A stretch of DNA of 35,788 bases from JAGWFU01 sp035534575 (GCA_035534575.1 DATLRT010000001.1:1-35788), one strand, 5' to 3'; positions 14,941-22,584 are shown, counted from the first letter of the stretch. Made by a program: numbers and translations. Notes: generated by a model not told the origin, from the sequence alone.

Positions 14941-15945
14941 ATGGAGTACTACTCTTTCAGGGAGAAGGAGATAATCAAGGAACTGAGCAAGAACTCGCGC
15001 GCCACCATCACCGACCTCGCAAGGGTCGCGAGGTGCTCGAGGATAACCGCGAAGAAGGCGCTGGAGGCGCTGGAGGCGAGGCTCGACGTAAGGTACACGC
15101 TCGAGATAAACGAGGAGAGCATGGGCGCCACGGAGAGGCACATACTCACAGTAAAGTTCACCAAGAAGCCCGAGAGGAGGTTCCTCGAGAGGCTTTTCGC
15201 CAAGGAGGACGCGGTGCACGCGGCATACATGGCCGAGGGCGCATACGACCTGATAATATACGCGAGGACGAGCGACCCGATATCTTACATAAAGTGGGAG
15301 ACCCACCTGGCAACGGAGCTGTCCGACTACGGCGCGGTGATAAAGCCATCGGAGTTCGTCATAGCCCAGTTCGGCTACATGCCGCTCACAGACAGCTTTG
15401 TAGACAGCATAAACCCCAGGATAAAGCTCACGGCGAGCGACAAGAAGCTGCTCAAGCTGCTAAACGCGAACTCGCGCATGTCGTACGAGGAGCTCTCGCA
15501 GAAGACGGGGCTGAACGACGAGACCGTAAGGTACAGGATATTCAGGCTCAAGAAAAGCGGGATAATAAAGAGGTTCACCATAGCCGCCCAGAAGCCGATC
15601 AACGAGTACGTCCTCTCGTTCTTCGTCAACTACAGGTTCAACAGGACTACAAAGGAGAGGTCGTCGATGGCCCGCAGCAACTACGCCAAGCCCGAAGGGG
15701 CAACATACATACTCACCTCATATCAGATGCTCGCGCCGATTACGGGAAGCTACAGGTTCTTCCTCATGGGGCTGTACGGCAGCGAGAGGGAGGCAATCGA
15801 GAAGGCGATAAAGCCGCACCTCGAGATATTCAGAAAGGAGAACGTCGAGATGTCAAGGGGCAGGATAACAGGGGCGATAAAGGGGATACTGCCGTTCAGG
15901 AACCTTAGCGTCGCGGAGAACTACCTCACGATAAACTGGGAGTGA
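14941..15945 (+). CDS. Tandem Lrp/AsnC-type transcriptional regulator
   Basis: The 334-residue protein has two copies of an HTH plus ligand-type domain. The first HTH is at residues 6-50 (EIIKELSKNSRATITDLAR), followed by a ferredoxin-like domain. The second is at about residues 165-215 (LLKLLNANSRMSYEELSQ, then RYRIFRLKKSGIIKRF), with a second, less typical C-terminal domain. Lrp proteins are usually 150 residues with one copy, so this is a fused duplication, a layout known in some archaea. It is divergent from the transporter and followed after 4 bases by the PCD gene. Confidence 0.82.
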   Translation: MEYYSFREKEIIKELSKNSRATITDLARVARCSRITAKKALEALEARLDVRYTLEINEESMGATERHILTVKFTKKPERRFLERLFAKEDAVHAAYMAEGAYDLIIYARTSDPISYIKWETHLATELSDYGAVIKPSEFVIAQFGYMPLTDSFVDSINPRIKLTASDKKLLKLLNANSRMSYEELSQKTGLNDETVRYRIFRLKKSGIIKRFTIAAQKPINEYVLSFFVNYRFNRTTKERSSMARSNYAKPEGATYILTSYQMLAPITGSYRFFLMGLYGSEREAIEKAIKPHLEIFRKENVEMSRGRITGAIKGILPFRNLSVAENYLTINWE

Positions 15946-15949
15946 TCAG

Positions 15950-16288
15950 ATGGACAAAAACGACAGGTGCTTCGACCAGAAGAGGCTCACGGCGGCAGAG
16001 ATAAGGAAGTCGCTCCCGAGCGGATGGAAGGCGAGAGGGAAGCTGATACAGACTGGCCGGCTGGACTTCGCAACGTTTCCCACGGCCATCATTTTCGTCG
16101 ACAAACTCGCCAAGATTGCCGAGAGGGAAAACCACCATCCAGAGATTGCGGTAAGCTGGAAGCGCGTCACCCTGCAGCTCACCACGCACGACGCCGGAGG
16201 CGTGACGGAGCTTGACATCCACATGGCGGCGTTGATAAACGCGCTGATTAAGCGGTTTAGCGGAAGGGTCAAGTACCTGAATAAATAA
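15950..16288 (+). CDS. Pterin-4a-carbinolamine dehydratase family protein
   Basis: The 112-residue protein has the family signature ENHHPEIAVSWKRVTLQLTT followed by HDAGGVTELD, with the HHP histidines and the later His of the active site present. The enzyme dehydrates 4a-hydroxy-tetrahydropterins; in archaea without aromatic hydroxylases its role may instead lie with molybdopterin or other pterins. It starts 4 bases after the Lrp gene stop and is followed directly by priL, so the three may be one transcript. Confidence 0.92.
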   Translation: MDKNDRCFDQKRLTAAEIRKSLPSGWKARGKLIQTGRLDFATFPTAIIFVDKLAKIAERENHHPEIAVSWKRVTLQLTTHDAGGVTELDIHMAALINALIKRFSGRVKYLNK

Positions 16289-16308
16289 CCGTGCGGCAGA
16301 TATCTATC

Positions 16309-17253
16309 ATGGCAGTCAGCGCAGGCTCCCTGGGCTTCGCTTACAGATATCCCTTCTCCTCAGAGGCAAGGGGCATAGTCGAGGCTGCCGGGGCGCGCGT
16401 CGAGTACAAGTACCTCGACATGGCCAAGCAGCACATCGAATCCGCGCTCAACGACGGGCTCGAGCCCTCCGAGACCGGGATAAGCTCGCTCAAGAGCGAC
16501 TACGTTATGTCCTACCTTTATTCAAGAATGCTGATCAGCGCCACGGGCAGGCCTGACCTGATATCAAGCTACGCTTTCGCAGAGGCCAAAAGGTCCTCCG
16601 GGTTCCTGCTCAAGTCCGACCAGGAGGAGATGCTCCACGCGGCAGAGGAGTTGGGACTTCACCTCACCAAGGGGCTGGGAGCAAACGCAGAGTGCCTCAC
16701 GATAAGCTTCCAGGAGTTCCTCAAGTACGCGACGCAGATAAAGGGCATGGGGCTCTCCAACCAGAGGCTCAACCACGGCGTAGTGCTCCTCTTCAAGAAC
16801 AACATGGCCAAGCTGATGAGGGAGGCCATAAAGCAGCAGATAAAGGCCGGGCTTCCGATAGCTAGGAAGGAGCTGCCCGCCGAGGTCGTTGAGTACTCGA
16901 AGAAGATGAGGCTCAACGTGAAGGAGCGGGTCAAGAGGGTGGCTACCACAGCCTCGCACGGCTGGATAGAGAAGCTGCTTGCCACACCCATAGCCGACGT
17001 GCGCCACAGGACGGTCAACCTCATACTGGCCCCGTACCTCGTCAATGTCAAGGGGATGGAGGTGGAGGAGGCGACGAAGAGGATAATGGACTACATCGAG
17101 GCTTGCAAGCTCATAGACCCGACAACGAGGGTGAACGAGGCCTACATCAGGTACCAGTGCACCTACTCGAAGAGGAAGGGCTCGAAGCCGCTCTCGCTCA
17201 TAAAGGCGAAGGAGCTTCTGGGCGCCGCGCTCAACACCGATACGCTTCAATAA
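16309..17253 (+). CDS. priL: DNA primase large-subunit (PriL)-like protein, apparently without Fe-S cysteines
   Basis: The N-terminal part (FAYRYPFSSEARGIVEAAG, then a helical region and a QQIKAGLPIARKELP stretch) looks like the PriL N-terminal domain, which contacts the catalytic subunit. The C-terminal 95 residues (GWIEKLLATPIADVRHRTV, LILAPYLVNVKGMEVEEAT, YIEACK and GSKPLSLIKAKELL) resemble PriX-like C-terminal domains, which lack the cluster. Only three cysteines exist (C135, C272, C290 counted from GTG 16291), too few and wrongly placed for the usual four. I take the ATG at 16309; GTG 16291 would add six residues. It follows PCD and precedes the zinc protein. Confidence 0.72.
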   Translation: MAVSAGSLGFAYRYPFSSEARGIVEAAGARVEYKYLDMAKQHIESALNDGLEPSETGISSLKSDYVMSYLYSRMLISATGRPDLISSYAFAEAKRSSGFLLKSDQEEMLHAAEELGLHLTKGLGANAECLTISFQEFLKYATQIKGMGLSNQRLNHGVVLLFKNNMAKLMREAIKQQIKAGLPIARKELPAEVVEYSKKMRLNVKERVKRVATTASHGWIEKLLATPIADVRHRTVNLILAPYLVNVKGMEVEEATKRIMDYIEACKLIDPTTRVNEAYIRYQCTYSKRKGSKPLSLIKAKELLGAALNTDTLQ

Positions 17254-17262
17254 CGTGATATC

Positions 17263-17409
17263 ATGTCCGACATCAAGGGTATTTGCGCCGTATGCAACAA
17301 GATTGCCGCGCACGCATGCAAGATATGCGGCAGGCAGTACTGCAGGGATCACATAGACGAGAAGAGCATGATGTGCGACTCGTGCAGGAAGGGAAGGAAA
17401 TTGGGCTAG
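17263..17409 (+). CDS. Small zinc-knuckle protein
   Basis: An ATG at 17263, 9 bases after priL, opens a 48-residue frame with CAVC, CKIC, a C-x3-H and CDSC: seven cysteines in C-x2-C pairs plus two histidines, a treble-clef or B-box-like layout. Related tiny zinc proteins are common in archaea with no known role. It is below the usual size cut-off and easily missed. Its place directly after priL suggests co-transcription. Confidence 0.75.
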   Translation: MSDIKGICAVCNKIAAHACKICGRQYCRDHIDEKSMMCDSCRKGRKLG

Positions 17410-17435
17410 CCTCCGCTAATCCCCCTCAAGACAAA

Positions 17436-17445
17436 GCAATAAAAA
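17436..17445 (+). promoter_or_regulatory. TATA box of 5S rRNA
   Basis: GCAATAAAAA is centred about 26 bases before the first base of the 5S rRNA at 17466. Confidence 0.6.
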
Positions 17446-17465
17446 CCTTCATAACAGATAGATAT

Positions 17466-17579
17466 TGTCAACGGTAATAGGAGCAGGGAAACGCCCAAAC
17501 CCATTCCGAACTTGGAAGCTAAGCCTGCTTACGATATGTGTGTACTGGCTTCGGCCGGGAAATCATATTGCTGTTGACA
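17466..17579 (+). rRNA. rrf: 5S ribosomal RNA, stand-alone
   Basis: The ends TGTCAAC (17466-17472) and GTTGACA (17573-17579) pair perfectly as helix I. The interior has the conserved helix III/loop B-C region with CGCCCAAACCCATTCCGAAC followed by TTGGAAGCTAAGCCTGC, and the helix IV/V part with CTGGCTTCGGCCGGG. At about 114 bases it is slightly short. No 16S or 23S gene is nearby in the window, so it has its own promoter, common in small-genome archaea. Confidence 0.95.
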
Positions 17580-17610
17580 CTTATGCTTATCCCTCATTCT
17601 CTGTGATTCG

Positions 17611-18165
17611 ATGCCATCCCACAAAGACGACACTCCGGCTTGGATGACCTGCGTCGATATCCTCAACAAGGCAAAAGTTGAGCTGATAACGGAGGCGATG
17701 GACACCCTCAACAACGAGATATCGGAGAAGAGGATCGAGGTCAACGGCAGCCTCATAACGCTGCCCGAGAGGCCCAACGACGCCGACAGGGACATGTTCA
17801 TAATCACCCGCATGCTTGAGGAGGCGCCTCAGATAAAGGAGAGGTACGGAAGCTTCATACAATCCAACCTCGAGAGCAAGGAGGCCAACGTGGTGATGCA
17901 GGTCGAGAGGGGCAAGAAGTTCCTCATGGCGCTGGAGCAGATAGAGCTGCTCATAAACTACAGCACCTACATAGACGAGTGGATGCAGGACGCAAGCGTG
18001 CTCGCAAACATAAGCGACCCCTCTGAGATAATGGCGAAGACGATAGCCCACCAGAAGGCCAGGGAGGAGATACTCGCCTTCATGCTCGCCAGCAAGACCT
18101 TCGTCAAGGAGGAGATATTCACTGAAGAGGAGCGCGGCATCCTCAGCAAAGCGCTCAAATCCTGA
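17611..18165 (+). CDS. Hypothetical helical protein
   Basis: I recognise no family in this 184-residue protein. It is acidic, almost entirely predicted helix, without signal peptide or membrane segment. Two candidate segments are NNEISEKRIEVNGSLITLPE at residues 34-53 (a short beta hairpin) and a C-terminal MLASKTFVKEEIFTEEERG. Codon use (AGG, AUA, CTC) is like the neighbours. The ATG lies 31 bases after the 5S rRNA with no clear TATA, so it may be read through from the 5S promoter or from an unseen one. Composition suggests a soluble scaffold or regulator, but that is a guess. Confidence 0.65.
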   Translation: MPSHKDDTPAWMTCVDILNKAKVELITEAMDTLNNEISEKRIEVNGSLITLPERPNDADRDMFIITRMLEEAPQIKERYGSFIQSNLESKEANVVMQVERGKKFLMALEQIELLINYSTYIDEWMQDASVLANISDPSEIMAKTIAHQKAREEILAFMLASKTFVKEEIFTEEERGILSKALKS

Positions 18166-18174
18166 TACCGCAAG

Positions 18175-18396
18175 CTACAGGTACTTTCTAATATCCTCTT
18201 TGCTCAAATCCAAATCCTTCAGTATCCTATTCAGCGTTCCCTGCTTCAGCTCCTTCCCAACCGGTATGGCGCTGGTCAAGTTGAGCTCCGCTCTGAATAC
18301 TACAACATGGCTTCCGTGCTGCCTTATTGCCTCAACACCAAAATTCTTGTAAAGGATTTGCAGGAGTTTTTCCCCTTTTATTACGAGCCTAGGCAT
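18175..18396 (-). CDS. hicA: HicA-like toxin (mRNA interferase, YcfA family)
   Basis: The 73-residue protein fits HicA: MPRLVIKGEKLLQIL at the start, the active histidine in RQHGSHVVV (H28 in the GSHV motif), IPVGKELKQGTL and the closing helix with ILKDLDLSKEDIRKYL. HicA is a dsRBD-fold RNase that cuts mRNA when freed from HicB. The start overlaps the end of the upstream hicB by 8 bases, typical of such modules (antitoxin first here). Length is typical (60-80). Confidence 0.85.
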   Translation of the reverse strand: MPRLVIKGEKLLQILYKNFGVEAIRQHGSHVVVFRAELNLTSAIPVGKELKQGTLNRILKDLDLSKEDIRKYL

Positions 18397-18664
18397 ATAC
18401 CTTCAGCCCCAATTTTTCATATACGGATGCCGGAAACGATTTCGACATCTTTTTTGGGTCTTCCAGTATTACCTCAAGAACGAGGTCTATTGCCTCGTCT
18501 ACGCTGCTTATCAGCTCCTTTATGCTCTTTCCGGAGTCGTGTATGTGGAGATCCTCTATGTCACCTAGGTAGTCCTTGCCCTCCTTTGATATCACGAGCT
18601 TGAAACCCCTATGATCCACCACTATGTCCATGACCACGCCACCAGCATATCTTGTCTCATACAT
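18389..18664 (-). CDS. hicB: HicB-like antitoxin
   Basis: The 91-residue protein ends 8 bases inside hicA. It has the partly degraded HicB layout: a beta region (VVDHRGFKLVISKEGKDYLG) and a helix with the DxGKSIKELISSVDEAIDLVLE pattern, similar to the family's GDTxEEAxxNxxEAI. There is no obvious C-terminal DNA-binding domain, so regulation may need another factor. I chose the ATG at 18664; GTG 18673 would add three residues. On the minus strand a TATA-like element lies near 18750-18758, so the mRNA leader would carry the reverse of hairpin copy 1. Confidence 0.6.
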   Translation of the reverse strand: MYETRYAGGVVMDIVVDHRGFKLVISKEGKDYLGDIEDLHIHDSGKSIKELISSVDEAIDLVLEVILEDPKKMSKSFPASVYEKLGLKVYA

Positions 18665-18694
18665 TACATGCACCTATAAAATTAATAACATAAT

Positions 18695-18746
18695 GGCCTG
18701 CGCCGAAGCGCAGGCGCGTCTTCCGGTGCTGTGGAGTGACACAGCA
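18695..18746 (+). ncRNA. Structured hairpin element, copy 1 (candidate small RNA)
   Basis: GCCTGCGC (18696-18703) pairs perfectly with GCGCAGGC (18708-18715) around CGAA, followed by GCGTCTTC (18716-18723) and a second perfect 7-base stem TGCTGTG/CACAGCA (18727-18733 with 18740-18746). A plus-strand TATA-like element (CTATAAAATT, about 18675-18684) lies upstream. The first hairpin and GCGTCTTC recur 180 bp away. I do not recognise a known RNA family. Confidence 0.35.
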
Positions 18747-18836
18747 GGTTTATTATGAGGACTAGGGTATTTATTCCTTTCCTTAAACCCACTAATATGT
18801 AGTAAAGTATATAGCTCTTTGCGCCAATAACATAGC

Positions 18837-18940
18837 GGGAAAGTTGCGCATGCCTGCGCCATACAAGTAGGTAAGGCCTGTGCTGTTGCACAAGCGCGTC
18901 TTCTAGGTGAGTGCCTACGGCGGCATAGCGTCTCCCGGGG
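18837..18940 (+). ncRNA. Structured hairpin element, copy 2 (candidate small RNA or leader)
   Basis: GCCTGTGC (18876-18883) pairs with GCACAAGC (18888-18895) except one C-A mismatch, followed by GCGTCTTC (18896-18903), exactly as in copy 1. An outer helix pairs GTAGGTA (18867-18873) with TGCCTAC (18912-18918), and a small hairpin GCGCA/TGCGC precedes at 18846-18859. A TATA box at about 18807-18814 would start transcription near 18837, so it may be a leader of the 98-residue gene at 18948. Confidence 0.35.
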
Positions 18941-18947
18941 AAATGGA

Positions 18948-19244
18948 ATGAAGAAGAGTGCAAGTGAGCGCGAGCTCTCGAGGGGAATGGATTCCATGAT
19001 AGGCGAGGTCCAGGCTGCATACGGTGCCAAACTGGAGGAGGAGGCACAGATAGAGCGCAAGCTGAGCGACGTCGCTCTGCGCGATGACGTCATTGCCATG
19101 GCCAGTGAGGTAGTCCGTCTCAGGAAGCTGGCGGAGAGGTTCGGCGACGAGGAGGCGCTTAATGTCTCCTACACTGTCGTTACGGACGTCTACGCGGACC
19201 GGATAGCCTTCAGGTCGGTGGTACGCAGGGCGGACCAGGCTTAG
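18948..19244 (+). CDS. Hypothetical small helical protein
   Basis: The 98-residue protein has no recognised family. It is charged and helical, with a probable coiled-coil stretch (residues 30-70, rich in Glu, Arg, Leu) and a short C-terminal region (YTVVTDVYADRIAFRSVV). No membrane segment or signal peptide. GGGGAAA stands shortly before the ATG. Its long leader holds hairpin copy 2, which may regulate it. A poly-T tract follows the stop. Confidence 0.55.
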   Translation: MKKSASERELSRGMDSMIGEVQAAYGAKLEEEAQIERKLSDVALRDDVIAMASEVVRLRKLAERFGDEEALNVSYTVVTDVYADRIAFRSVVRRADQA

Positions 19245-19246
19245 AG

Positions 19247-19270
19247 TTGTTTTTATTTTTTTCTTTCCTT
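19247..19270 (+). terminator. Poly-T terminator
   Basis: The pyrimidine tract TTGTTTTTATTTTTTTC, then TTTCCTT, begins 2 bases after the stop of the small helical protein. Oligo-T tracts are the usual archaeal termination signal. Confidence 0.6.
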
Positions 19271-19286
19271 ATATTCCTGCGATCTT

Positions 19287-19835
19287 ATGATAGTGGACGG
19301 TCTCAGGCTCGAGGCGAAGGGCGGATACGGACCCAGGGAGGACTCCTACATACTTGCGGACGTGGTGGAGAGGTACGCCTACGGCAAGGTCTTGGACGTC
19401 GGCACCGGCACGGGCATACAGGCCATAGTCGCCGCCAAGAAGGGGCTCGAGGTCACTGCTTCCGACATAGACTCCAAGGCCCTGGACTGCGCAAGGGAGA
19501 ACGCCAAGACCAACCGCGTTGACATCGAATTCATAGAGTCTGACGTCTTCTCCAACATCACGGCAAAGTACAACACCATAATATTCAACCCGCCTTACCT
19601 GCCCAGCCACTGGTACCAGCTCAAGCACGTGGCCCTCGATGGGGGAAGGCAGGGCAGGAAGTTCATCGACCGCTTCATAGCCGAGTGCAGGGACCACGCG
19701 GCAGAGGACCACATATTCATACTGCTCGAGAGCAGCTTCAACGGCTACGAGAGGGACATAAAGAAGCTCAATGCCGACGTGGCGGCAAAGAAGCACTACT
19801 TCTTCGAGGACATAGTCGTCCTCGCGTTCAAGTGA
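19287..19835 (+). CDS. HemK/Mtq2-type release-factor glutamine methyltransferase
   Basis: The 182-residue class I methyltransferase has the SAM-binding DVGTGTG (residues 37-43), ASDID (59-63) and the catalytic FNPPYLP (N101-P-P-Y104) that marks enzymes methylating the side-chain nitrogen of Gln, Asn or exocyclic amines. The segment GPREDSYIL at 15-23 is typical of the short archaeal/eukaryotic Mtq2 group, which modifies the GGQ motif of release factor aRF1 with the partner Trm112. It lacks the N-terminal helical domain of bacterial PrmC, as expected for this group. Confidence 0.85.
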   Translation: MIVDGLRLEAKGGYGPREDSYILADVVERYAYGKVLDVGTGTGIQAIVAAKKGLEVTASDIDSKALDCARENAKTNRVDIEFIESDVFSNITAKYNTIIFNPPYLPSHWYQLKHVALDGGRQGRKFIDRFIAECRDHAAEDHIFILLESSFNGYERDIKKLNADVAAKKHYFFEDIVVLAFK

Positions 19836-19873
19836 AACGCCAATATTATGGAATAGCGGAAGCGAGGGAATAG

Positions 19874-19916
19874 GCTTAAATACCTCCTCTCGTCATCGTC
19901 AAAACCTTTATATATT
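19874..19916 (+). promoter_or_regulatory. Two TATA boxes upstream of the 317-residue gene
   Basis: GCTTAAATACC (19874-19884) and CTTTATATATT (19906-19916) lie 32 bases apart. The second predicts a start near 19937 and a leader of about 33 bases before the ATG at 19970; the first predicts a start near 19905. Confidence 0.5.
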
Positions 19917-19969
19917 GGGAAAGCAGCGTCTATACGTGATAGTCAGCCCCAACTTGGGATGGGATTACC

Positions 19970-20923
19970 ATGACAAAAACAACCCAGCAGAGCAAGCCCT
20001 TTTCGGAAAAGGACGAGATGCGCACATACGTAGCCAAGCAGACGGCGAAGGCGGTGGGCACAGCGGGAACGCGAAGCGATACCTATCGCGAGCTGGCCAG
20101 GATTGACACTATAGAACTCATAAAGCTGGCGCAGTCGACTGCCAACTCCTACAAAATATCCACAACCATAGTGGGCAACGATTACAGGGATGCGCTTAGG
20201 ACGACCATGACGGGCGAGGACAGGGTTAGCGCGAAGATGGCTTATCTTAACAAGCTGACCGCCATACTTTTCGTAATAAAGGAGAGGGCATCGGGCTCCA
20301 TACCCACGCCTGAGGCAAGGTACGAGCAGGCGTTTAAAATCACAACATCGGAGATAGTAAGCGCGAGGAAGGTCGTATCCGACATGGGGGACATGAAGGC
20401 AGTTGACGAGATTCTCAAGGGCATAAAACATACTGGCTACCACATGGCTGCCGTAGAAGCCATACTCCAGACGGAGCACGGCAGGTACACCTCCCGACTG
20501 GCAAAGGCCGCAAAGGAGGATCCGCTCAGCTTTGTAACAACCGCATACTACTTTTACGGTGGGGAGTTCGACAAGAAATCGAGCTCGACACACACGGAGG
20601 AGTACAGGCGCCAGAGGATGGACATAATGTACACCACCCTCTACATACTCAACTGCGGCATCAAGGTCACTGCGGCTGAGGACGAGAATCACCCAACCGC
20701 ACACATTGACTACCCTGAGGTGGCCACCACACTCGGGCCATATGAGCCTGATTCAAGCGAGACGATAGTTAAGCGCTCGCAGCACTCTGGGATAAACATA
20801 ACGATAAAACAGATCGCGAAGATAAAGAGGGAGGCGGTGGAGTTCGACGCCGATGAAGAGAAGCTCATCCTAGCCCTTATAGGGAGCGGAGACAACTTGC
20901 TCATGAAGATGATGAAGAGATAA
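19970..20923 (+). CDS. Hypothetical protein
   Basis: The 317-residue protein is not recognised. It is soluble, largely helical, with no signal peptide, no membrane segment and only one cysteine (C224). The middle (about residues 85-200) is a run of helices with KLTAILFVIKERASG and AILQTEHGRYTSRLAKAAK; a charged stretch with several acidic residues follows (EDENHPTAHIDYPEV). The N-terminal 20 residues look disordered. It has its own double promoter and faces the aldo/keto reductase gene tail to tail. Codon use is like the surrounding genes. Confidence 0.65.
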   Translation: MTKTTQQSKPFSEKDEMRTYVAKQTAKAVGTAGTRSDTYRELARIDTIELIKLAQSTANSYKISTTIVGNDYRDALRTTMTGEDRVSAKMAYLNKLTAILFVIKERASGSIPTPEARYEQAFKITTSEIVSARKVVSDMGDMKAVDEILKGIKHTGYHMAAVEAILQTEHGRYTSRLAKAAKEDPLSFVTTAYYFYGGEFDKKSSSTHTEEYRRQRMDIMYTTLYILNCGIKVTAAEDENHPTAHIDYPEVATTLGPYEPDSSETIVKRSQHSGINITIKQIAKIKREAVEFDADEEKLILALIGSGDNLLMKMMKR

Positions 20924-21832
20924 TCAGCTCTCCTTCTTTTTTCCTGTTCCGCCATAGCGCTTGGTCGCCAGGCCGGCCCATGCGCCCGTGTTCTTCAGCA
21001 CGAATCCCAATTTGCGTTCAAGGGATACCATGCTGTACCCGTCGATGCCGTCAATCATATCCGTCTCCTTCTTGCTGAGCGACCATCCGACGCTGCCAAG
21101 TATCTCCTTGACGTGCTCCACCGTGCTCGCCTTTGGTATGGCCACTACCTGTGGCTTTGAGATGAGCCAGTTCAGGGCAACCTGGACTCCGCTCTTCCCA
21201 TGCTTAGCTCCAATCCCCTCAAGCATCTCCATGAGCCCGCTGAATTTATCCTTGAGCATCCCGCCATGCCCCAGAGGGCTGTAGGCTATCACGGTGACCT
21301 TGTTCTTCCTACAGTATCCGAGAAGCTCCTCCTCTATGTCCTTCACCAGCAGGCTGTACTCCACCTGGTTCGAGACTATCTCGTGCCTCTTCATCGAGTC
21401 CTGCGCCGCCATCAGCTCCTCCACCGAGAAGTTGCTCACCCCGATGTGCCTTATCTTCCCATCGTCAACGAGCTTCTCCATCGCCGACATGGTCTCAGAT
21501 ATAGGCACCCTCCTGTTGGGCCAGTGCAGCTGATACAGGTCAATATGCTTAACTCCCAACCTATCCAGGCTTGCGTCACAGGCCGCTATCACTTCGTCAT
21601 ATCTGAAATGATTTGACGAAACCTTGGTGGCTACAAATGCCTTACGACCCCTTATCGCCCTACTAACCAGCTCCTCTGTGCCGTACATCTCCGCGGTGTC
21701 TACGAAAGCTCCATTGTCCAATCCGTATCGTAGCGCCTTAATTTCCTCATCAGGCTTTACATTGAGGTACCAAGTGCCCAGCCCTATCACCGGCAGCTTC
21801 TCCTTAGTCCTGCCAAGCATCTTGTACTCCAT
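20924..21832 (-). CDS. Aldo/keto reductase
   Basis: The 302-residue protein has the full catalytic tetrad: D45 and Y50 in VDTAEMYG, K70 in ATKVS and H103 in LHWP, plus NADPH-binding IPKASTVEHV near the C-terminus. It would reduce an aldehyde or ketone with NAD(P)H in a TIM-barrel fold; the substrate cannot be inferred. A short charged tail ending GTGKKKES follows the fold. It starts 8 bases after the SDR gene and is probably co-transcribed with it. Confidence 0.92.
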   Translation of the reverse strand: MEYKMLGRTKEKLPVIGLGTWYLNVKPDEEIKALRYGLDNGAFVDTAEMYGTEELVSRAIRGRKAFVATKVSSNHFRYDEVIAACDASLDRLGVKHIDLYQLHWPNRRVPISETMSAMEKLVDDGKIRHIGVSNFSVEELMAAQDSMKRHEIVSNQVEYSLLVKDIEEELLGYCRKNKVTVIAYSPLGHGGMLKDKFSGLMEMLEGIGAKHGKSGVQVALNWLISKPQVVAIPKASTVEHVKEILGSVGWSLSKKETDMIDGIDGYSMVSLERKLGFVLKNTGAWAGLATKRYGGTGKKKES

Positions 21833-21840
21833 CGAATCGC

Positions 21841-22584
21841 TCAGTGGTTCATGTTCCTGAATGCTTGCTCCCTCTCCACGTCAGTGGCGTTCACCAGGCC
21901 CTTTGAAGGTCCTACTGGTATCTCGTACCGGTCGTGCCTCATCCCGTCTATAGCCGCGTCGGCGACCTCCTTTGCCGAAAGGTTCCATTCCGCCTTCTCC
22001 AGCGGCTTGCCCTTCAGCTCCGTGTCATAGATTATCGGCGGAATCAGCTCGAACACCCTCAGTGAGGTGTCCCTAAGCTGGTACCTGAGCGACGTTGTGA
22101 ACGAGTGTATTGCCGCCTTGGTCGCGCAGTACACGGGGAATGCGGCTATGGGGACGAAGCCCAGGCCCGATGATACGTTAACTATAGCCGACTCCTTTCT
22201 CTTCAGCAGAAGCGGCATGAACCTCTCCGCAAGGTATATCTGCGCCTTGAGGTTTATCTCCACCTCGTCGTTGTCGTTTATCAGCGCGCCGGTGCCCGCC
22301 TTCAGGTCAACCTTCCTCTGCACTCCGGCGTTGTTTATCAGTATGTTGACGTTGGGGAATATCGACTCCACCCACTCGCAGAACTCCCTTCGGCTCTGCT
22401 CGTCAGCGATGTCGCAGACCCTCGTGTGCAGCGCGGGAAGTTTCTGCTTTGCCGCGTCAAGGCTGGCCTGCCTCCTGCCACAGATGATGACCTCGTTGCC
22501 CATTGCGACGAGCCTCTCAGCAAGCGCAAAGCCTAGCCCGGTGGCTCCGCCAGTTATGATCACGATGTTTCCCCTCAGGTTCAT
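21841..22584 (-). CDS. Short-chain dehydrogenase/reductase, DltE-like
   Basis: The 247-residue protein has the classical SDR pattern: TGGATGLG (residues 11-18) for the dinucleotide, NNAG at 84-87, and the catalytic S138, Y152 and K156 (YCATK). LRYQLRD followed by VFELIPPIIYDT matches the DltE/YvaG-like branch often annotated as oxidoreductases in cell-envelope synthesis. It would use NAD(P)H on a small carbonyl or hydroxyl substrate. The next gene downstream is the aldo/keto reductase (gap of 8 bases), so two reductases form one unit. Confidence 0.9.
   Translation of the reverse strand: MNLRGNIVIITGGATGLGFALAERLVAMGNEVIICGRRQASLDAAKQKLPALHTRVCDIADEQSRREFCEWVESIFPNVNILINNAGVQRKVDLKAGTGALINDNDEVEINLKAQIYLAERFMPLLLKRKESAIVNVSSGLGFVPIAAFPVYCATKAAIHSFTTSLRYQLRDTSLRVFELIPPIIYDTELKGKPLEKAEWNLSAKEVADAAIDGMRHDRYEIPVGPSKGLVNATDVEREQAFRNMNH

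Noticed and set aside
18695..18940. CRISPR array as an explanation of the two similar segments.
   Set aside because: Only two copies, 180 bp apart, with differences that keep base pairing; no regular repeat-spacer pattern.
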